Counted from the first letter of the stretch, positions 19,568 to 28,515 are shown. The stretch is DNA of 64,000 nucleotides from Ancylobacter sp. WKF20 (GCF_029760895.1 NZ_CP121679.1:372001-436000), one strand, 5' to 3'. The notes: generated by a model not told the origin, from the sequence alone. Made by a program: numbers and translations.

Positions 19568-20914
19568 ATGACACCTCCGGTCCTCCGCTTCGCCCCGTCC
19601 CCGACGGGGCTGCTGCATGTCGGCAATGCCCGCACCGCGCTCTACAACGCGCTCTTTGCCCGGCGCGAGGGCGGGACGTTCATCCTTCGGTATGATGACA
19701 CCGATACGGCGCGCTCCACCGAGGCCTTTGCGGAGGCCATTGCCCGCGACATGGCATGGCTCGGGCTGGTGCCTGATCGGGTCGAGTACCAGTCGCGCCG
19801 GCTCGACCGCTACGATGCCGCCATCGAGCGCCTGAAGGCGGCGGGGCGGCTCTATCCGGCCTATGAGACGGAGGAGGAACTGGAGACCCGCCGCCTCTCC
19901 CGTCGCCGCCGGGGCCTGCCGCCAACCTATGACCGGGCGGCGCTCAAGCTCTCGCAGGAGGACCGCGCGCGGCTGGAGGCTGAGGGACGGCGCCCGCATT
20001 GGCGCTTCCGGCTCGACGGGCGCAAGGTCGTCTGGACCGATCTCGTGCGCGGCGAGCAGGCGGTGGACACCGCGACGCTCTCCGACCCCGTGCTGGTGCG
20101 CGCCGATGGCAGCTATCTCTACACGCTGACCTCGGTGGTGGATGACATCGAGATGGGCGTGACCCATGTCGTGCGCGGCGAGGACCATGTCACCAATACC
20201 GGCGTGCAGATCGAGATCATCGAGGCACTCGCCGGCAACGTTCCGGTGTTCGGGCACCATAATCTGCTGACCCTGCCGAGCGGGGAGGGGTTGTCGAAGC
20301 GCCTCGGTCATCTCTCGCTGACCGCGCTGCGCGAGGAAGGGCAGGAGGCGCTGGCCGTCGCCGCGCTCGCCATGCTCACCGGCACCTCGCTCGCCGTCGA
20401 GGCGGTGGCCGATCTCGATGCGCTGGCTGAACGCCTTGATTTTGCAAAGATTTCCCGCGCGCCGGCGCGCTTTGATCCGGCGGATCTCGACACGCTGACC
20501 GCCCAGACCCTGCACGCCCTGCCTTACGCGGCGGTGACGGACCGGCTGGCGGCGCTTGGTGTCGGCGGCGGCGAAGCCTTCTGGCTCGCGGTACGCGGCA
20601 ATCTCGCGCGTCTGGCCGATGCCGCCGGTTGGTGGCGGGTGGTCGAGGGGCCGCTCGCGCCGGTGATCGCGCCGGAGGATGCTGAATTTCTCGCGCAGGC
20701 GGCCGAGCTGCTGCCGCCGGAACCCTGGGACGAGGGCGTCTATGCCGCCTTCCTCGCGGTGATGAAGCCCGCCAGCGGGCGCGCCGGCAAGGCGCTGTTC
20801 CACCCCCTGCGCCTCGCGCTCACCGGGGCGTCCAGCGGCCCGGAACTCAAGGCGTTGCTGCCGTTGATCGGCCGCGCGCGGGCCGAGGCGCGGCTCAAGG
20901 GCGAGACGGCCTGA
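19568..20914 (+). CDS. gltX: Glutamyl-tRNA synthetase
   Basis: 448 residues. The class I HIGH motif appears as HVGN in [20 protein letters not shown] (residues 6-25). YDDTD near 40-44 is the glutamate-site segment. The KMSKS loop appears as [10 protein letters not shown]. The protein is somewhat shorter than typical single-copy GltX (about 470), and the KRLG form of the second motif is often seen in the second of two GluRS paralogs in alphaproteobacteria. It could therefore be GltX2. It charges tRNA-Glu, or tRNA-Gln in organisms using the amidotransferase route. It is coupled to nadE. Confidence 0.88.
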   Translation: MTPPVLRFAPSPTGLLHVGNARTALYNALFARREGGTFILRYDDTDTARSTEAFAEAIARDMAWLGLVPDRVEYQSRRLDRYDAAIERLKAAGRLYPAYETEEELETRRLSRRRRGLPPTYDRAALKLSQEDRARLEAEGRRPHWRFRLDGRKVVWTDLVRGEQAVDTATLSDPVLVRADGSYLYTLTSVVDDIEMGVTHVVRGEDHVTNTGVQIEIIEALAGNVPVFGHHNLLTLPSGEGLSKRLGHLSLTALREEGQEALAVAALAMLTGTSLAVEAVADLDALAERLDFAKISRAPARFDPADLDTLTAQTLHALPYAAVTDRLAALGVGGGEAFWLAVRGNLARLADAAGWWRVVEGPLAPVIAPEDAEFLAQAAELLPPEPWDEGVYAAFLAVMKPASGRAGKALFHPLRLALTGASSGPELKALLPLIGRARAEARLKGETA

Positions 20915-20938
20915 GGCTGGTCCTCAGTCGCATCACAA

Positions 20939-20974
20939 CGTCATGGCCGGGCTTGGCCCGGCCATCCACGACTT
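20939..20974. repeat. Dispersed palindromic repeat, copy 1
   Basis: CGTCATGGCCGGGCTTGGCC begins a hairpin element whose perfect 10-bp arms (ATGGCCGGGC / GCCCGGCCAT) flank TTG. Near-identical units occur at 25909-25931 and 44765-44787. It sits between convergent genes. This resembles REP-like elements common in Hyphomicrobiales. Confidence 0.85.
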
Positions 20975-21000
20975 CTGTTCCGCCGGATGTAGCGGCATCA

Positions 21001-21020
21001 AATTACCTTTAAAGGTAATT
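21001..21020. repeat. Perfect 20-bp AT-rich palindrome spanning a stop codon
   Basis: AATTACCTTTAAAGGTAATT is exactly self-complementary and 80% A+T in a high-GC genome. It overlaps the TAA stop (21019-21021) of the DUF2865 gene and lies between two convergent genes. It may be a short transcription stop, a protein-binding site or a remnant of a mobile palindrome. Confidence 0.8.
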
Positions 21021-22056
21021 ACGGCTTCTTCGCCGGGGCGGCCGGCGTTGCCGGGCGGGGCTGGGCCATTTCGCGCGAGGCGTCCTCGGTGACGACGATG
21101 TCGCCCTTGCGCAGGGTCGGGTCGTCTTCCTGGCTCAGCGCCTGCGCCCAGCTCATGCCGGCAGGGCGGCAGGAGCAGGCGGCGACGAATTGTTTCTTGT
21201 AAAGCAAGGCGTTAGGCAGCGACATATAGGGCTGCCCATTGGTGCCGACCGCCTGCTCGATGTCCTCGCCCGGATTGCGATAGGCAAAGAGGCGGGCTTC
21301 CGTGCCCGGGCACTGGCGCTGGCACTGCGCCTCGTCCGAGCCGAATTTCGCAGGGGTGGCGGCGAAGGAGACCGGGAAGAAGAAGCCGTCGCAGGTGCGC
21401 ACGCAGACCGTGCGGTAAGTTGACACCTTCGGCATTTCCAGCGGCTGCACGTCGAGCGGGCCGGCTTCCTCGTCGAGATTGCGCGGCACGCCGAAAAGCT
21501 GCTCGAACAGGTTGCGCGGGGCGCGGCGCTGCTGCGGGGCGTTGCCATAGCCGCCCTGCGGCTGGCCGAGCGCGGCCTGGTACTGCGCGCCGCAATTATT
21601 CTGCGCGAGGGCGTAGACGAGCTGGCGGCGCTGCTCGTCCGTGCCGCCCTGATCGCCGCGCTGCTGCATCATGGTACGGTCGAGCTGGGTGCGGGTCTGG
21701 GCGATCCTGCGGTTCAGCGCGTCGCATTGCGGGGGCAGCTGCGGCTGGAAAATGAGGAAGCCGCGCTTGTCGCAACCGAGCTGGCGGCCCTGCGCGGTGA
21801 GATCGGCAAGTCCTTGCTGGAGCTGGGCAATCTGCGCGCCGACATCGGGCTGTCCGGTGCTGCCGCCACGGTCGAGCGCGGCGAGCTGGCCCTCCAGGCG
21901 GATACACACCGAGCGGTCGCCGGGCGGCGCGCCGCCACCCACCGCGCCGGGCGGCAGATCCTGCGCGAGGGCGCTGCCGGCGAGGACCGTCAGGGCGGCC
22001 ATGGGGCCGAGCACGGCCGAGAGCACGGCGCGCGGGCGGGGGAATCGCAGCATCAT
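21019..22056 (-). CDS. DUF2865 domain-containing exported protein
   Basis: 345 residues. A signal peptide (hydrophobic stretch near 14-31, ending at ALAQ) is followed by a Gln-rich helical region (about 48-180). The diagnostic DUF2865 block follows: RTVCVRTCDGFFFPVSF, then QCQRQCPG, LFAYRNPGEDIEQAV and a CSCRP segment near the end. The paired cysteines suggest disulfides in the periplasm. Function is unknown; the family is largely confined to Hyphomicrobiales. The C-terminus is Pro/Ala/Lys-rich. The start may be either of two adjacent ATGs (22056 or 22053). Confidence 0.88.
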   Translation of the reverse strand: MMLRFPRPRAVLSAVLGPMAALTVLAGSALAQDLPPGAVGGGAPPGDRSVCIRLEGQLAALDRGGSTGQPDVGAQIAQLQQGLADLTAQGRQLGCDKRGFLIFQPQLPPQCDALNRRIAQTRTQLDRTMMQQRGDQGGTDEQRRQLVYALAQNNCGAQYQAALGQPQGGYGNAPQQRRAPRNLFEQLFGVPRNLDEEAGPLDVQPLEMPKVSTYRTVCVRTCDGFFFPVSFAATPAKFGSDEAQCQRQCPGTEARLFAYRNPGEDIEQAVGTNGQPYMSLPNALLYKKQFVAACSCRPAGMSWAQALSQEDDPTLRKGDIVVTEDASREMAQPRPATPAAPAKKP

Positions 22057-22233
22057 CAGCTAGGTCGTTTCACTTTTGGCTTGCGGCTGTGTGCCGGAAT
22101 CGGGCGCGAAGGGCAATGAGCATGGCGAGCTTGTCGAAATTTTGAAGCACCGGCGGCCTGGTAGCCCTCCCGGCTTTACCGGGGCGCCGGGCACACCATA
22201 TGAGCGGTGACATTGTGCCGGAGTGGAACGTCC

Positions 22234-22746
22234 ATGAAGCCTTTCGCCGCCATCCTCCTCGCCGCCGCCCTCGGGCTCGGCCTCGCCGCCCCCGCCATGG
22301 CGCAGGAACCGGACCTTATCTTCAAGAAATCAACGGTTTGGAAGTTCCTCACGCCCGACGACAAACTCGCCACCTATGGCATTGACGACCCCGTCGTGGA
22401 GGGGGTGGCGTGCCATTATACCGTTCCGGAGAAGGGCGGGGTGAAGGGCATGGTGGGGATCGCCGAGGAGGTGTCGGATATTTCCATTGCCTGCCGGCAG
22501 ATCGGTCCCATCGCCTTCAAGGGCAAGTTCGACCAGGGCGACGTGGTCTACCGCGAGAGCCGCTCGCTGATCTTCAAGAAGATGCAGATCGTGCGCGGCT
22601 GCGACGTCAAGCGTAACGTGCTGGTTTATCTCGTCTATTCCGACAAGCTGATCGACGGCAGCCCGAAGAACTCGACCTCCACCGTGCCGATCATGCCGTG
22701 GGGCGCGACCAATGAGGCGCCCAAATGCGCGGACTTCGTGAAATGA
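22234..22746 (+). CDS. creA: CreA family exported protein
   Basis: 170 residues. The signal peptide ends at MAQ-EP (about residue 24). The mature part has VEGVACHYTVPEKGG, the ISIACRQIGPI segment and RSLIFKKMQIVRGCD, all characteristic of CreA. Three conserved cysteines are present plus one near the C-terminus. Function is unknown; in E. coli it is the first gene of the creABCD locus, but no creBCD genes are here. The ATG at 22234 has GGAG upstream, whereas an in-frame ATG-less extension to 22207 lacks one. Confidence 0.9.
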   Translation: MKPFAAILLAAALGLGLAAPAMAQEPDLIFKKSTVWKFLTPDDKLATYGIDDPVVEGVACHYTVPEKGGVKGMVGIAEEVSDISIACRQIGPIAFKGKFDQGDVVYRESRSLIFKKMQIVRGCDVKRNVLVYLVYSDKLIDGSPKNSTSTVPIMPWGATNEAPKCADFVK

Positions 22747-22748
22747 AA

Positions 22749-22773
22749 AAGCCGGCCTGTCAGGGCCGGCTTG
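22749..22773 (+). terminator. Hairpin after creA
   Basis: A nine-base stem AAGCCGGCC / GGCCGGCTT with loop TGTCAG directly after the creA stop codon. The downstream T-run is very short, so it is a probable but not certain terminator. Confidence 0.65.
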
Positions 22774-22800
22774 AAGGCCGCGTCAGGCGTGGCCAGTCAG

Positions 22801-22860
22801 TGCAGTGAGGTGGACGATCAGGCCAGTGAGGTGGACAGTCAGGCCGATGAGGCCGACCTC
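22801..22860. repeat. Degenerate 21-bp tandem repeat
   Basis: About three imperfect units of the type CCAGTGAGGTGGACAGTCAGG; the core GTGAGGTGGA recurs 21 bases apart at 22805 and 22826, followed by a more diverged unit. It lies between creA and the 17-bp minisatellite. No gene is evident. Confidence 0.7.
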
Positions 22861-22879
22861 ACGGCCGGTCAGATCACCT

Positions 22880-22962
22880 CACTTGGTGCAGGTGCTCACT
22901 TGGTGCAGGTGCTCACTTGGTGCAGGTGCTCACTTGGTGCAGGTGCTCACTTGGTGCAGGTG
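22880..22962. repeat. 17-bp minisatellite, five units
   Basis: CACTTGGTGCAGGTGCT is repeated with exact 17-base spacing at 22880, 22897, 22914, 22931 and 22948, the last unit lacking its final two bases. The rightmost unit encodes, on the minus strand, the last residues (TCTK) and stop of the neighbouring gene. The other units are downstream copies of that gene end. Confidence 0.95.
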
Positions 22963-23282
22963 ATCGCCACCGTCTCGGCGCAGCCGGCGCCGTAACAGGC
23001 GGTACGCACCGGGCCGGTGGTCACGGCGCTCACCGTGGCATCCGACTTCACCTTGCCGAAGCTGGTGGCGCGCTCGAAATCGTGCACCCGGCACCAGGCG
23101 TCGGCCATGGCCTGCCCGCAGCTGGCGCCCGAGGCGACGCAGTTGTCGATGCCGTAGCCGTCCGAACTGTCGACGATGAAGATCTCGCGCACCGGCTCGG
23201 CGGCGAGGGCGAGGCCAGGCGCGAGGGTGAGGGCGGCGGCGAGGAGAGCGGAACGCAGGCGCGGGGAGACGGCGGAGGACAT
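22947..23282 (-). CDS. Small exported cysteine-rich protein of unknown function
   Basis: 111 residues from the ATG at 23282. A signal peptide ends near LALA-AEP (about residue 28). The mature part of about 80 residues opens VREIFIVDSSDGYGIDNC and has six cysteines (NC, SCG, WC, AC, GCAE, TC), implying up to three disulfides. I do not recognise a named family, although similar short exported proteins occur in related bacteria. The frame continues to a TTG at 23351, but that extension places 23 polar residues before the signal peptide. Its 3' end has been duplicated into a minisatellite. Confidence 0.75.
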   Translation of the reverse strand: MSSAVSPRLRSALLAAALTLAPGLALAAEPVREIFIVDSSDGYGIDNCVASGASCGQAMADAWCRVHDFERATSFGKVKSDATVSAVTTGPVRTACYGAGCAETVAITCTK

Positions 23283-23743
23283 GGTCTGGGTCTGCTGCTG
23301 ATGACAGGCGTTGCGGGGCACGAGCCGGGTGGCTCGGCTTACAGAACTCAACTTTGGCGAAAAGGTTTGAAGCGAGCCTTAATGTTTTCTCTTTCCGGCG
23401 CCGCGTGTCCCGCGTGCCGCACTCACCCCCCGGTGCAGAGGCGGGGGAGATAGACCCGCCGGCACGGGGGCGTCAACCGTGTTGCTGAAGATGATGCCGC
23501 AGCGGCAGCGGCGATGCTTATCCATCCGCACGCGGCTTGCGCGGGGCTTGCGTGGGTCGTGCGATCCCGCCCGGCGGCCCGCTTTCGCGCCTGCCGCCTT
23601 GACGGCCAGAGGGCTTTCCCATCTGCCGCCTTGACGGCGGCGGGCAAACCCGCGACAGACGCGGCACGCCGCGCGGCTTTGCGCGGAAGACCGCCCACGC
23701 CGCGCTCCTGAAGCGCGCGCGACGACCCCGGAAGGCTGCAGAA
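23283..23743. other. Intergenic stretch upstream of cysS
   Basis: 461 bases without a supported gene. It holds the promoter region of the small exported protein (minus strand, about 23290-23390) and that of cysS. A 16-base motif CTGCCGCCTTGACGGC occurs twice, 32 bases apart (23591 and 23623). I see no RNA gene. Confidence 0.5.
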
Positions 23744-25135
23744 ATGACCGACGCAAAGGCCGCGCTGCCCGAGCTGAAACTCTACAACACGCTCACCCGC
23801 GCCAAGGAGGCCTTCGCGCCCCTGGATCCGTCGCTGGTGCGCATGTATGTCTGCGGCCCCACCGTTTATGACTACGCGCATATCGGCAATGCGCGGCCGG
23901 TCATCGTCTTCGACCTGCTCTACCGCGTGCTGCGCCATCTCTATGGCGCGGACCATGTGAAATATGTCCGCAACATCACCGACGTGGACGACAAGATCAA
24001 CGCGCGGGCGGCCACTGAGTATCCCGGCCTCGACCTCAACGCCGCCATCGGCAAGGTGACCTTCGCCACCGAGGCGCAGTTCCACGACGATCTCGAAGCG
24101 CTGGGCGTGCTGCACCCGGATGTGGAGCCGCGCGCCACCGAGCACATCGCCGAGATGCGCACGCTGATCGAGCGCCTCGTCGCCTCCGGCCATGCCTATG
24201 TGGCCGAGGACCATGTGCTGTTCTCCGTGCCCTCCATGCCGGATTATGGCCAGCTCTCCCGCCGCCCGCTCGACGACATGATCGCCGGCGCGCGCGTCGA
24301 CGTGGCGCCCTACAAGCAGGACGCCATGGACTTCGTGCTGTGGAAGCCGTCCAAGCCCGGCGAGCCGGGCTGGGCTTCCCCGGCCGGCATCGCGGTGAAC
24401 GGGCGTCCGGGCTGGCACATCGAATGCTCCGCCATGAGCTGGAAGCATCTGGGCGAGACTTTCGACATTCATGGCGGCGGCATCGACCTTGTGTTCCCGC
24501 ACCATGAGAACGAGGTCGCGCAGTCGCGCTGCGCCTTCCACTCCGGGCTGATGGCCAAGGTGTGGATGCATAACGGCTTCCTGCAGGTGGAAGGCGAGAA
24601 GATGTCGAAGTCGCTCGGCAACTTCACCACCATCCGCGACCTGCTGAATGACTGGCCGGGCGACGTGCTGCGCCTCAACATGCTCAAGACCCATTACCGC
24701 CAGCCGATCGACTGGACGGTGAAGGGGCTGGAGGAGAGCGCCAAGACGCTGGAACAGTGGTTCGACGCGGCGGCGGACGATGCCTATCCGCGCCCGGCTC
24801 CGGCCGTGCTGGAGGCGCTGGCGGATGATCTCAACACGCCGAAGGCGATCGCCGAGCTGCACGGGCTGAAGGACCACGCCGGCAAGAAGGCGCTGGCGGG
24901 CACGCTGGCGTTTCTCGGCTTCACGCCCGGTCCGCTGCGCGAATGGTCGGCCTCCCGCGCCCCGGCGCTTTCCATCTCCGCGGCCGAAATCGAGGCGCGA
25001 ATCGCCGAGCGCATCGAGGCCCGCCGCAACCGCGACTGGGCGGCCTCCGACCGCATCCGTGACGAGCTGCTCGCGCAGGGCGTCGCGGTGAAGGACAACA
25101 AGGACGGCACGACGAGCTGGGAGCCGAAGCGGTGA
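23744..25135 (+). CDS. cysS: Cysteinyl-tRNA synthetase
   Basis: 463 residues, normal length. The segment [18 protein letters not shown] (residues 30-47) holds a zinc-ligand Cys and the HIGH motif as [12 protein letters not shown] near 287 is an intact KMSKS loop. The zinc site is completed by ECSAMS and HHENE. It ligates cysteine to tRNA-Cys in the cytoplasm. The ATG at 23744 is preceded by GGAAGG. The stop overlaps the following GNAT start (GTGA), so both are co-translated. Confidence 0.96.
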   Translation: MTDAKAALPELKLYNTLTRAKEAFAPLDPSLVRMYVCGPTVYDYAHIGNARPVIVFDLLYRVLRHLYGADHVKYVRNITDVDDKINARAATEYPGLDLNAAIGKVTFATEAQFHDDLEALGVLHPDVEPRATEHIAEMRTLIERLVASGHAYVAEDHVLFSVPSMPDYGQLSRRPLDDMIAGARVDVAPYKQDAMDFVLWKPSKPGEPGWASPAGIAVNGRPGWHIECSAMSWKHLGETFDIHGGGIDLVFPHHENEVAQSRCAFHSGLMAKVWMHNGFLQVEGEKMSKSLGNFTTIRDLLNDWPGDVLRLNMLKTHYRQPIDWTVKGLEESAKTLEQWFDAAADDAYPRPAPAVLEALADDLNTPKAIAELHGLKDHAGKKALAGTLAFLGFTPGPLREWSASRAPALSISAAEIEARIAERIEARRNRDWAASDRIRDELLAQGVAVKDNKDGTTSWEPKR

Positions 25136-25641
25136 GTGCCGCCAAGGCCCCAGCCGCCGCGCTGCGGCCCTTCCTGCCGGCGGATACGTCGGCGCTCGCC
25201 TCCCTGATGCGCGACTCCATCTTCGCGCTGACGGGGGACGATTATGACGAGGACCAGCAGGATGCCTGGGCCGCCGTCACCGAGGACGAGGCCGCGCTCG
25301 CCGCGCGCTTCGGTGCCGCGCTCACGCTGGTGGCGACGCGCGAGGGCGAGCCGGTCGGCTTCCTCGCGCTCACCGACAACAAGGTGATCGACCTGCTCTA
25401 TGTCCACCCGGAAGTGGTGGGCGAGGGCGTCGGCGCGCTGCTCTGCGACGCCGCGGAAAAGCTCGCCACCGCGCGCGGCGCGACCAGCCTGACGGTCGAT
25501 GCCAGCGACACCGCGCTCGGCTTCTTCCAGAAGCGCGGATTCGTGCCCAAGAGCCGCAACACCGTGCAGCGCGGCGGCGTGTGGCTGGGCACCACGACGA
25601 TGGAAAAGCTCCTCACCGCCGGCGACGCCCCGCTGCATTGA
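25132..25641 (+). CDS. GNAT family N-acetyltransferase
   Basis: 169 residues. The acetyl-CoA-binding core is [24 protein letters not shown] (motif A, near 85-108), followed by [17 protein letters not shown], the usual motif B with an aromatic before the last strand. The start is GTG at 25132, inside the cysS stop. The substrate is unknown. Linkage to cysS is by overlap and may be only transcriptional convenience. Confidence 0.88.
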   Translation: MSAAKAPAAALRPFLPADTSALASLMRDSIFALTGDDYDEDQQDAWAAVTEDEAALAARFGAALTLVATREGEPVGFLALTDNKVIDLLYVHPEVVGEGVGALLCDAAEKLATARGATSLTVDASDTALGFFQKRGFVPKSRNTVQRGGVWLGTTTMEKLLTAGDAPLH

Positions 25642-25678
25642 GGGGCGCGGGCGCCATGCCGATGAAGTGCCTTCGGCG

Positions 25679-25935
25679 GGTCTTTGCGCTGGATCCCGGC
25701 TCGGCGCTCCGGCTTCGCCTGCGCTGGGCCGGGACACGGGCTTGACCGACAGCGCTCCCCGTTTCCCGGACAAGCCGCGCTCACCATGTTCCGTTTCCCG
25801 GCCACTGCGACACGGAGAGCAGGGATCGTCGGTGGCTTCGCGACACACGCGATCCCGGATCGGCCTTGCGGCCGTCCGGGATGACGCCAACTCTCACCTC
25901 GCGCCGTCATGGCCGGGCTTGCCCCGGCCATCCCT
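25679..25935. repeat. Dispersed palindromic repeat cluster, copy 2
   Basis: The 341-base gap between the convergent GNAT and hydrolase genes is largely repeat. Positions 25687-25739 (from GCGCTGGATCCCGG) match, inverted, 38607-38659. Positions 25760-25785 contain the TTTCCCGGACAAGCCGCGC unit seen in the other copies. Positions 25909-25931 form the ATGGCCGGG / CCCGGCCAT hairpin. No gene is supported here. Confidence 0.8.
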
Positions 25936-25982
25936 CACGCGGCGGGGCGCGCGGCCCCGCCAAATCCCGTCAATGCCAGGTG

Positions 25983-27158
25983 TCAGGGCGTCTTGGCCGC
26001 CAGCAGGGCGTCGGTGGCATCCGACGACAGGCCGTTCAGCGTGGTGAGCGGGATGGAGAGCGGCTTGGTGCTGGCCGACAGCCGGGTGAGATCGAACCGC
26101 GTATAGTTCAGCCCGCCATAGGTGCGGAGATAGAGCGTGCTGCGGTTGAGATCGGTCAGCGCCGTCCAGGAGGTGTACTCGCTGGTGAAGGGCGGCGAAT
26201 CCTTGGTGGCGACGGCGGCGATGCCTTCATTGCCACCGGAATTGGTGTCGATGGTGATGTTCTTCGGCCGGTCGAAATTGTTCATGATGTGCGCGAGCGT
26301 GCGCACCGCATCGTCGGGCGCGGCGACCTTCTCGGCATATTGCGAATAATACACCGCGCGCACGAAGCGGCCGACCGAGGTGTTCGAGGCCGGCAGACCG
26401 GCGGTGGCGATGCCGGAATCGGGCTGCGCCACCTTCAGCGCGCCGAACGCGCCGCTCGACTGGTCGACATTGCTGAGGAAGGTGTAATTGTCGAGATTGG
26501 TCAGGTGCCAGGTGAATTCCGGGCCGTTGGTCATCACCCCGACCGGGTTGTCGTAGACGGCCTGCTTGCCATTGGCGAACTCGACCACGATCGAGGCGCC
26601 GCTGCGGTCGTGCAGCACGTAATGGAAGGGCGACTTGGCGTTGCCGAGCACGGCGAGCGGAGCGAGCAGCACCGGCTGGGCGGCGAGCGCGGCCTTCACC
26701 TCGGCGACGCTCTGGAACTGGCCGAGCGTCCACGAGCCGAGATCGATGGCGGAGAGCGCCGCCTTGGTCTTCGAGAAGGAATCCGACGGACCCGCCGCGC
26801 CGGCAAAGGCCAGGAGGCTGAAGGTCAGGCCCTTCTCGTTGAAGCCCTCGACGATCTTGAGATCATCCAGCGACCCGTCCGGCACGGTGACGGCGAGGAC
26901 GCGGTACTTGGTGGTGTAGTCGAGCGCAGCCGCGCCCGCCGTGGCCACCGAGCTGTAGCGCTGGCCGGCCGGCACATAGGCGACCCGGTAGGGCAGCTCC
27001 ATCGCCAGTTCGAGCGTGCGGCCGAAATACACGCCGCCATTGGCGTCGCGGTAAATCAGGGAGGTGCAGGCCTGAGCTGCCGGCGCGAGCGCGAGGCTCA
27101 GGGCCAAGGTGATCGGTCCAACGGCACGGCGCAGGCGACGAAAACGGGTCATGGGCAT
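25983..27158 (-). CDS. Choloylglycine hydrolase / penicillin V acylase family Ntn hydrolase
   Basis: 391 residues. The signal peptide ends exactly before Cys31 (AQA-CTSLIYRD), which becomes the N-terminal catalytic nucleophile, as in exported members of this family. Other conserved positions are visible: GRTLEL with the Arg at mature residue 17, VMTNGPEFTWHLTNL with the Asn, and a later GRFVRAVYY with the Arg. These enzymes cleave amide bonds of conjugated bile acids, penicillin V or acyl-homoserine lactones; for a free-living Gram-negative the last is a plausible but unproven role. An earlier GTG at 27173 is possible. It is convergent with the GNAT gene. Confidence 0.88.
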   Translation of the reverse strand: MPMTRFRRLRRAVGPITLALSLALAPAAQACTSLIYRDANGGVYFGRTLELAMELPYRVAYVPAGQRYSSVATAGAAALDYTTKYRVLAVTVPDGSLDDLKIVEGFNEKGLTFSLLAFAGAAGPSDSFSKTKAALSAIDLGSWTLGQFQSVAEVKAALAAQPVLLAPLAVLGNAKSPFHYVLHDRSGASIVVEFANGKQAVYDNPVGVMTNGPEFTWHLTNLDNYTFLSNVDQSSGAFGALKVAQPDSGIATAGLPASNTSVGRFVRAVYYSQYAEKVAAPDDAVRTLAHIMNNFDRPKNITIDTNSGGNEGIAAVATKDSPPFTSEYTSWTALTDLNRSTLYLRTYGGLNYTRFDLTRLSASTKPLSIPLTTLNGLSSDATDALLAAKTP

Positions 27159-27247
27159 CCAGGGAAAAGGCACGCCGGTATTGACGTAGCGTGCACCCTA
27201 GGCTGCGCGCGCGGCCTTGGATAGCCCCACGCGCCGGCCGTACCCCC

Positions 27248-27859
27248 TCACATCCGGCCGAGCACGCGCTCCTCGGTGGCGCCGTGCAGCTCGCCCTCGG
27301 GCACGCCAGCGACGGCCGTGGTCAGCTTGATGAGGGCGGCGCGCACGCTGTGGGCGACCTCCAGCGTCACCGGCCTCGACACATTGACGAAGCCGGTGGA
27401 CTGCATGTGGTCGAACAGCGCCAGCAGCGGGTCCCAGAAGCCGGCGATGTTCAGTACCATGACCGGCTTGCGGTGGCGGTTGAGCTGCACCCAGGTGAGC
27501 TGCTCGACCAGTTCCTCCAGCGTGCCGATGCCGCCGGGCAGGGCGATGAAGGCATCCGCCCGCTCGAACATCAGCCGCTTGCGCTCATGCATGTCCTGCG
27601 TGACGACCAGCTCGTGGGCGTGCTCGAAGGCCTGCTCATTGCCGATCAGGAAATCCGGGATGATGCCGGTGACCTTGCCGCCGGCTTCCGCGCAGGCGCG
27701 GGCGGTGGCGCCCATCAGCCCCACGCCGCCGCCGCCATAGATGAGACGGATATCGGCCTCGGCAAGCGCCCGGCCGAGCTCGATCGCCCCGTCGAGATAG
27801 ACCGGATCAGCCCCGGTGGCCGCTCCACAATAGACGCATACGCTCTTGATCTTTGTCAT
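27248..27859 (-). CDS. LOG family protein (TIGR00730-type phosphoribohydrolase)
   Basis: 203 residues. The Rossmann-fold start SVCVYCGAATG, the YGGGGVGLMG segment, MHERKRLMFERAD and the diagnostic PGGIGTLEEL (residues about 97-106) are all present. LOG proteins release the base from nucleoside 5'-monophosphates, including cytokinin precursors. The frame is open well upstream, but translation from the ATG at 27859 (MTKIKSV) gives the family length; an ATG at 27868 adds three residues. It is divergent from the arsR gene. Confidence 0.9.
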   Translation of the reverse strand: MTKIKSVCVYCGAATGADPVYLDGAIELGRALAEADIRLIYGGGGVGLMGATARACAEAGGKVTGIIPDFLIGNEQAFEHAHELVVTQDMHERKRLMFERADAFIALPGGIGTLEELVEQLTWVQLNRHRKPVMVLNIAGFWDPLLALFDHMQSTGFVNVSRPVTLEVAHSVRAALIKLTTAVAGVPEGELHGATEERVLGRM

Positions 27860-27988
27860 GGATACCATGGTGCACTGCGATAATGAGTCCGGCAAGGTGC
27901 CGATTCCTCTCCAGATGATACTGCCTACCGCCGCGTGCAAATGCGACGCGGTGGCCACCTGTTCCCTTTTCAGCGTCACCTTGTCTTC

Positions 27989-28004
27989 ATCGTCCATCGA
28001 CGAT
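27989..28004. promoter_or_regulatory. Candidate operator before arsR
   Basis: ATCGTCCATCGACGAT is a dyad with six-base arms and a four-base centre ending six bases before the arsR start. It is nested in a wider CATCGT...ACGATG repeat. Position suits autoregulation by the ArsR protein; not proven. Confidence 0.4.
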
Positions 28005-28009
28005 AAACG

Positions 28010-28375
28010 ATGGCGATGAGCGATGATGCCGCTTCCGGTCCCGATGATGAGCTGCTGGCCTTGCGCCTGCGTGCCCTCGCGCATCCGGCGCGGTTGGCGA
28101 TCCTGCGGGCGCTGGCGGAGGTGGAGCGCTGCCAGTGCGGGCACATTGTGCGCGGGCTGACGCTGGCGCAGTCCACTGTCTCGCAGCATCTCAAGGTGCT
28201 GAAGGAGGCGGGGCTGGTCACCGGCACCATTGAGGGGCCGCGCTCCTGCTATTGCATCGACCGGGAGGCCGTCGCCAGTCTGGCGCGGGAGATCGGCCCG
28301 CTGCTTGCCACGCTGGCGGGGGAGGGTGCCTGCGCCCGCCGCAGCCCTGATGCGCGGGAGCACGCTCTGGTCTGA
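28010..28375 (+). CDS. ArsR family winged-helix regulator
   Basis: 121 residues. The winged helix is centred on LAHPARLAILRALAE (near 23-37) and the recognition helix STVSQHLKVLKEAGLV (near 55-70). The segment ERCQCGHIV places Cys41 and Cys43 in the alpha-3 helix, a CxC arrangement like the metalloid-sensing site of classical ArsR (LCVCDL), so thiophilic metal or metalloid sensing is plausible. ArsR repressors release DNA on binding metal. It is followed by an Atm1-type ABC exporter gene 140 bases later. A second ATG at 28016 is possible. Confidence 0.88.
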   Translation: MAMSDDAASGPDDELLALRLRALAHPARLAILRALAEVERCQCGHIVRGLTLAQSTVSQHLKVLKEAGLVTGTIEGPRSCYCIDREAVASLAREIGPLLATLAGEGACARRSPDAREHALV

Positions 28376-28391
28376 GAGGCGTTTCCGCCTA

Positions 28392-28411
28392 TCTCGACGC
28401 CTGATACGAGA
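28392..28411. promoter_or_regulatory. Small inverted repeat between arsR and the ABC exporter gene
   Basis: TCTCG and CGAGA five-base arms separated by 10 bases, 105 bases before the exporter start. It may be an operator in the exporter promoter; arms are short so chance is possible. Confidence 0.2.
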
Positions 28412-28515
28412 CAGATGACGCAGGCCCGATGGGACACCATCCCGCTTGCGCCGAACCGAAGGCCGGCCGGGCGCAGCGCGCGCCGGGCCCGCGCCGGAAC
28501 TGAACGGAAAGCCTG

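Noticed and set aside
22880..22962. CRISPR array
   Set aside because: Units are 17 bp and directly adjacent with no spacers; this is a minisatellite.
22771..22995. Small protein with seven-residue repeats from the 21-bp repeat
   Set aside because: No ribosome-binding site, starts inside the creA terminator and runs through the minisatellite in a shifting frame.
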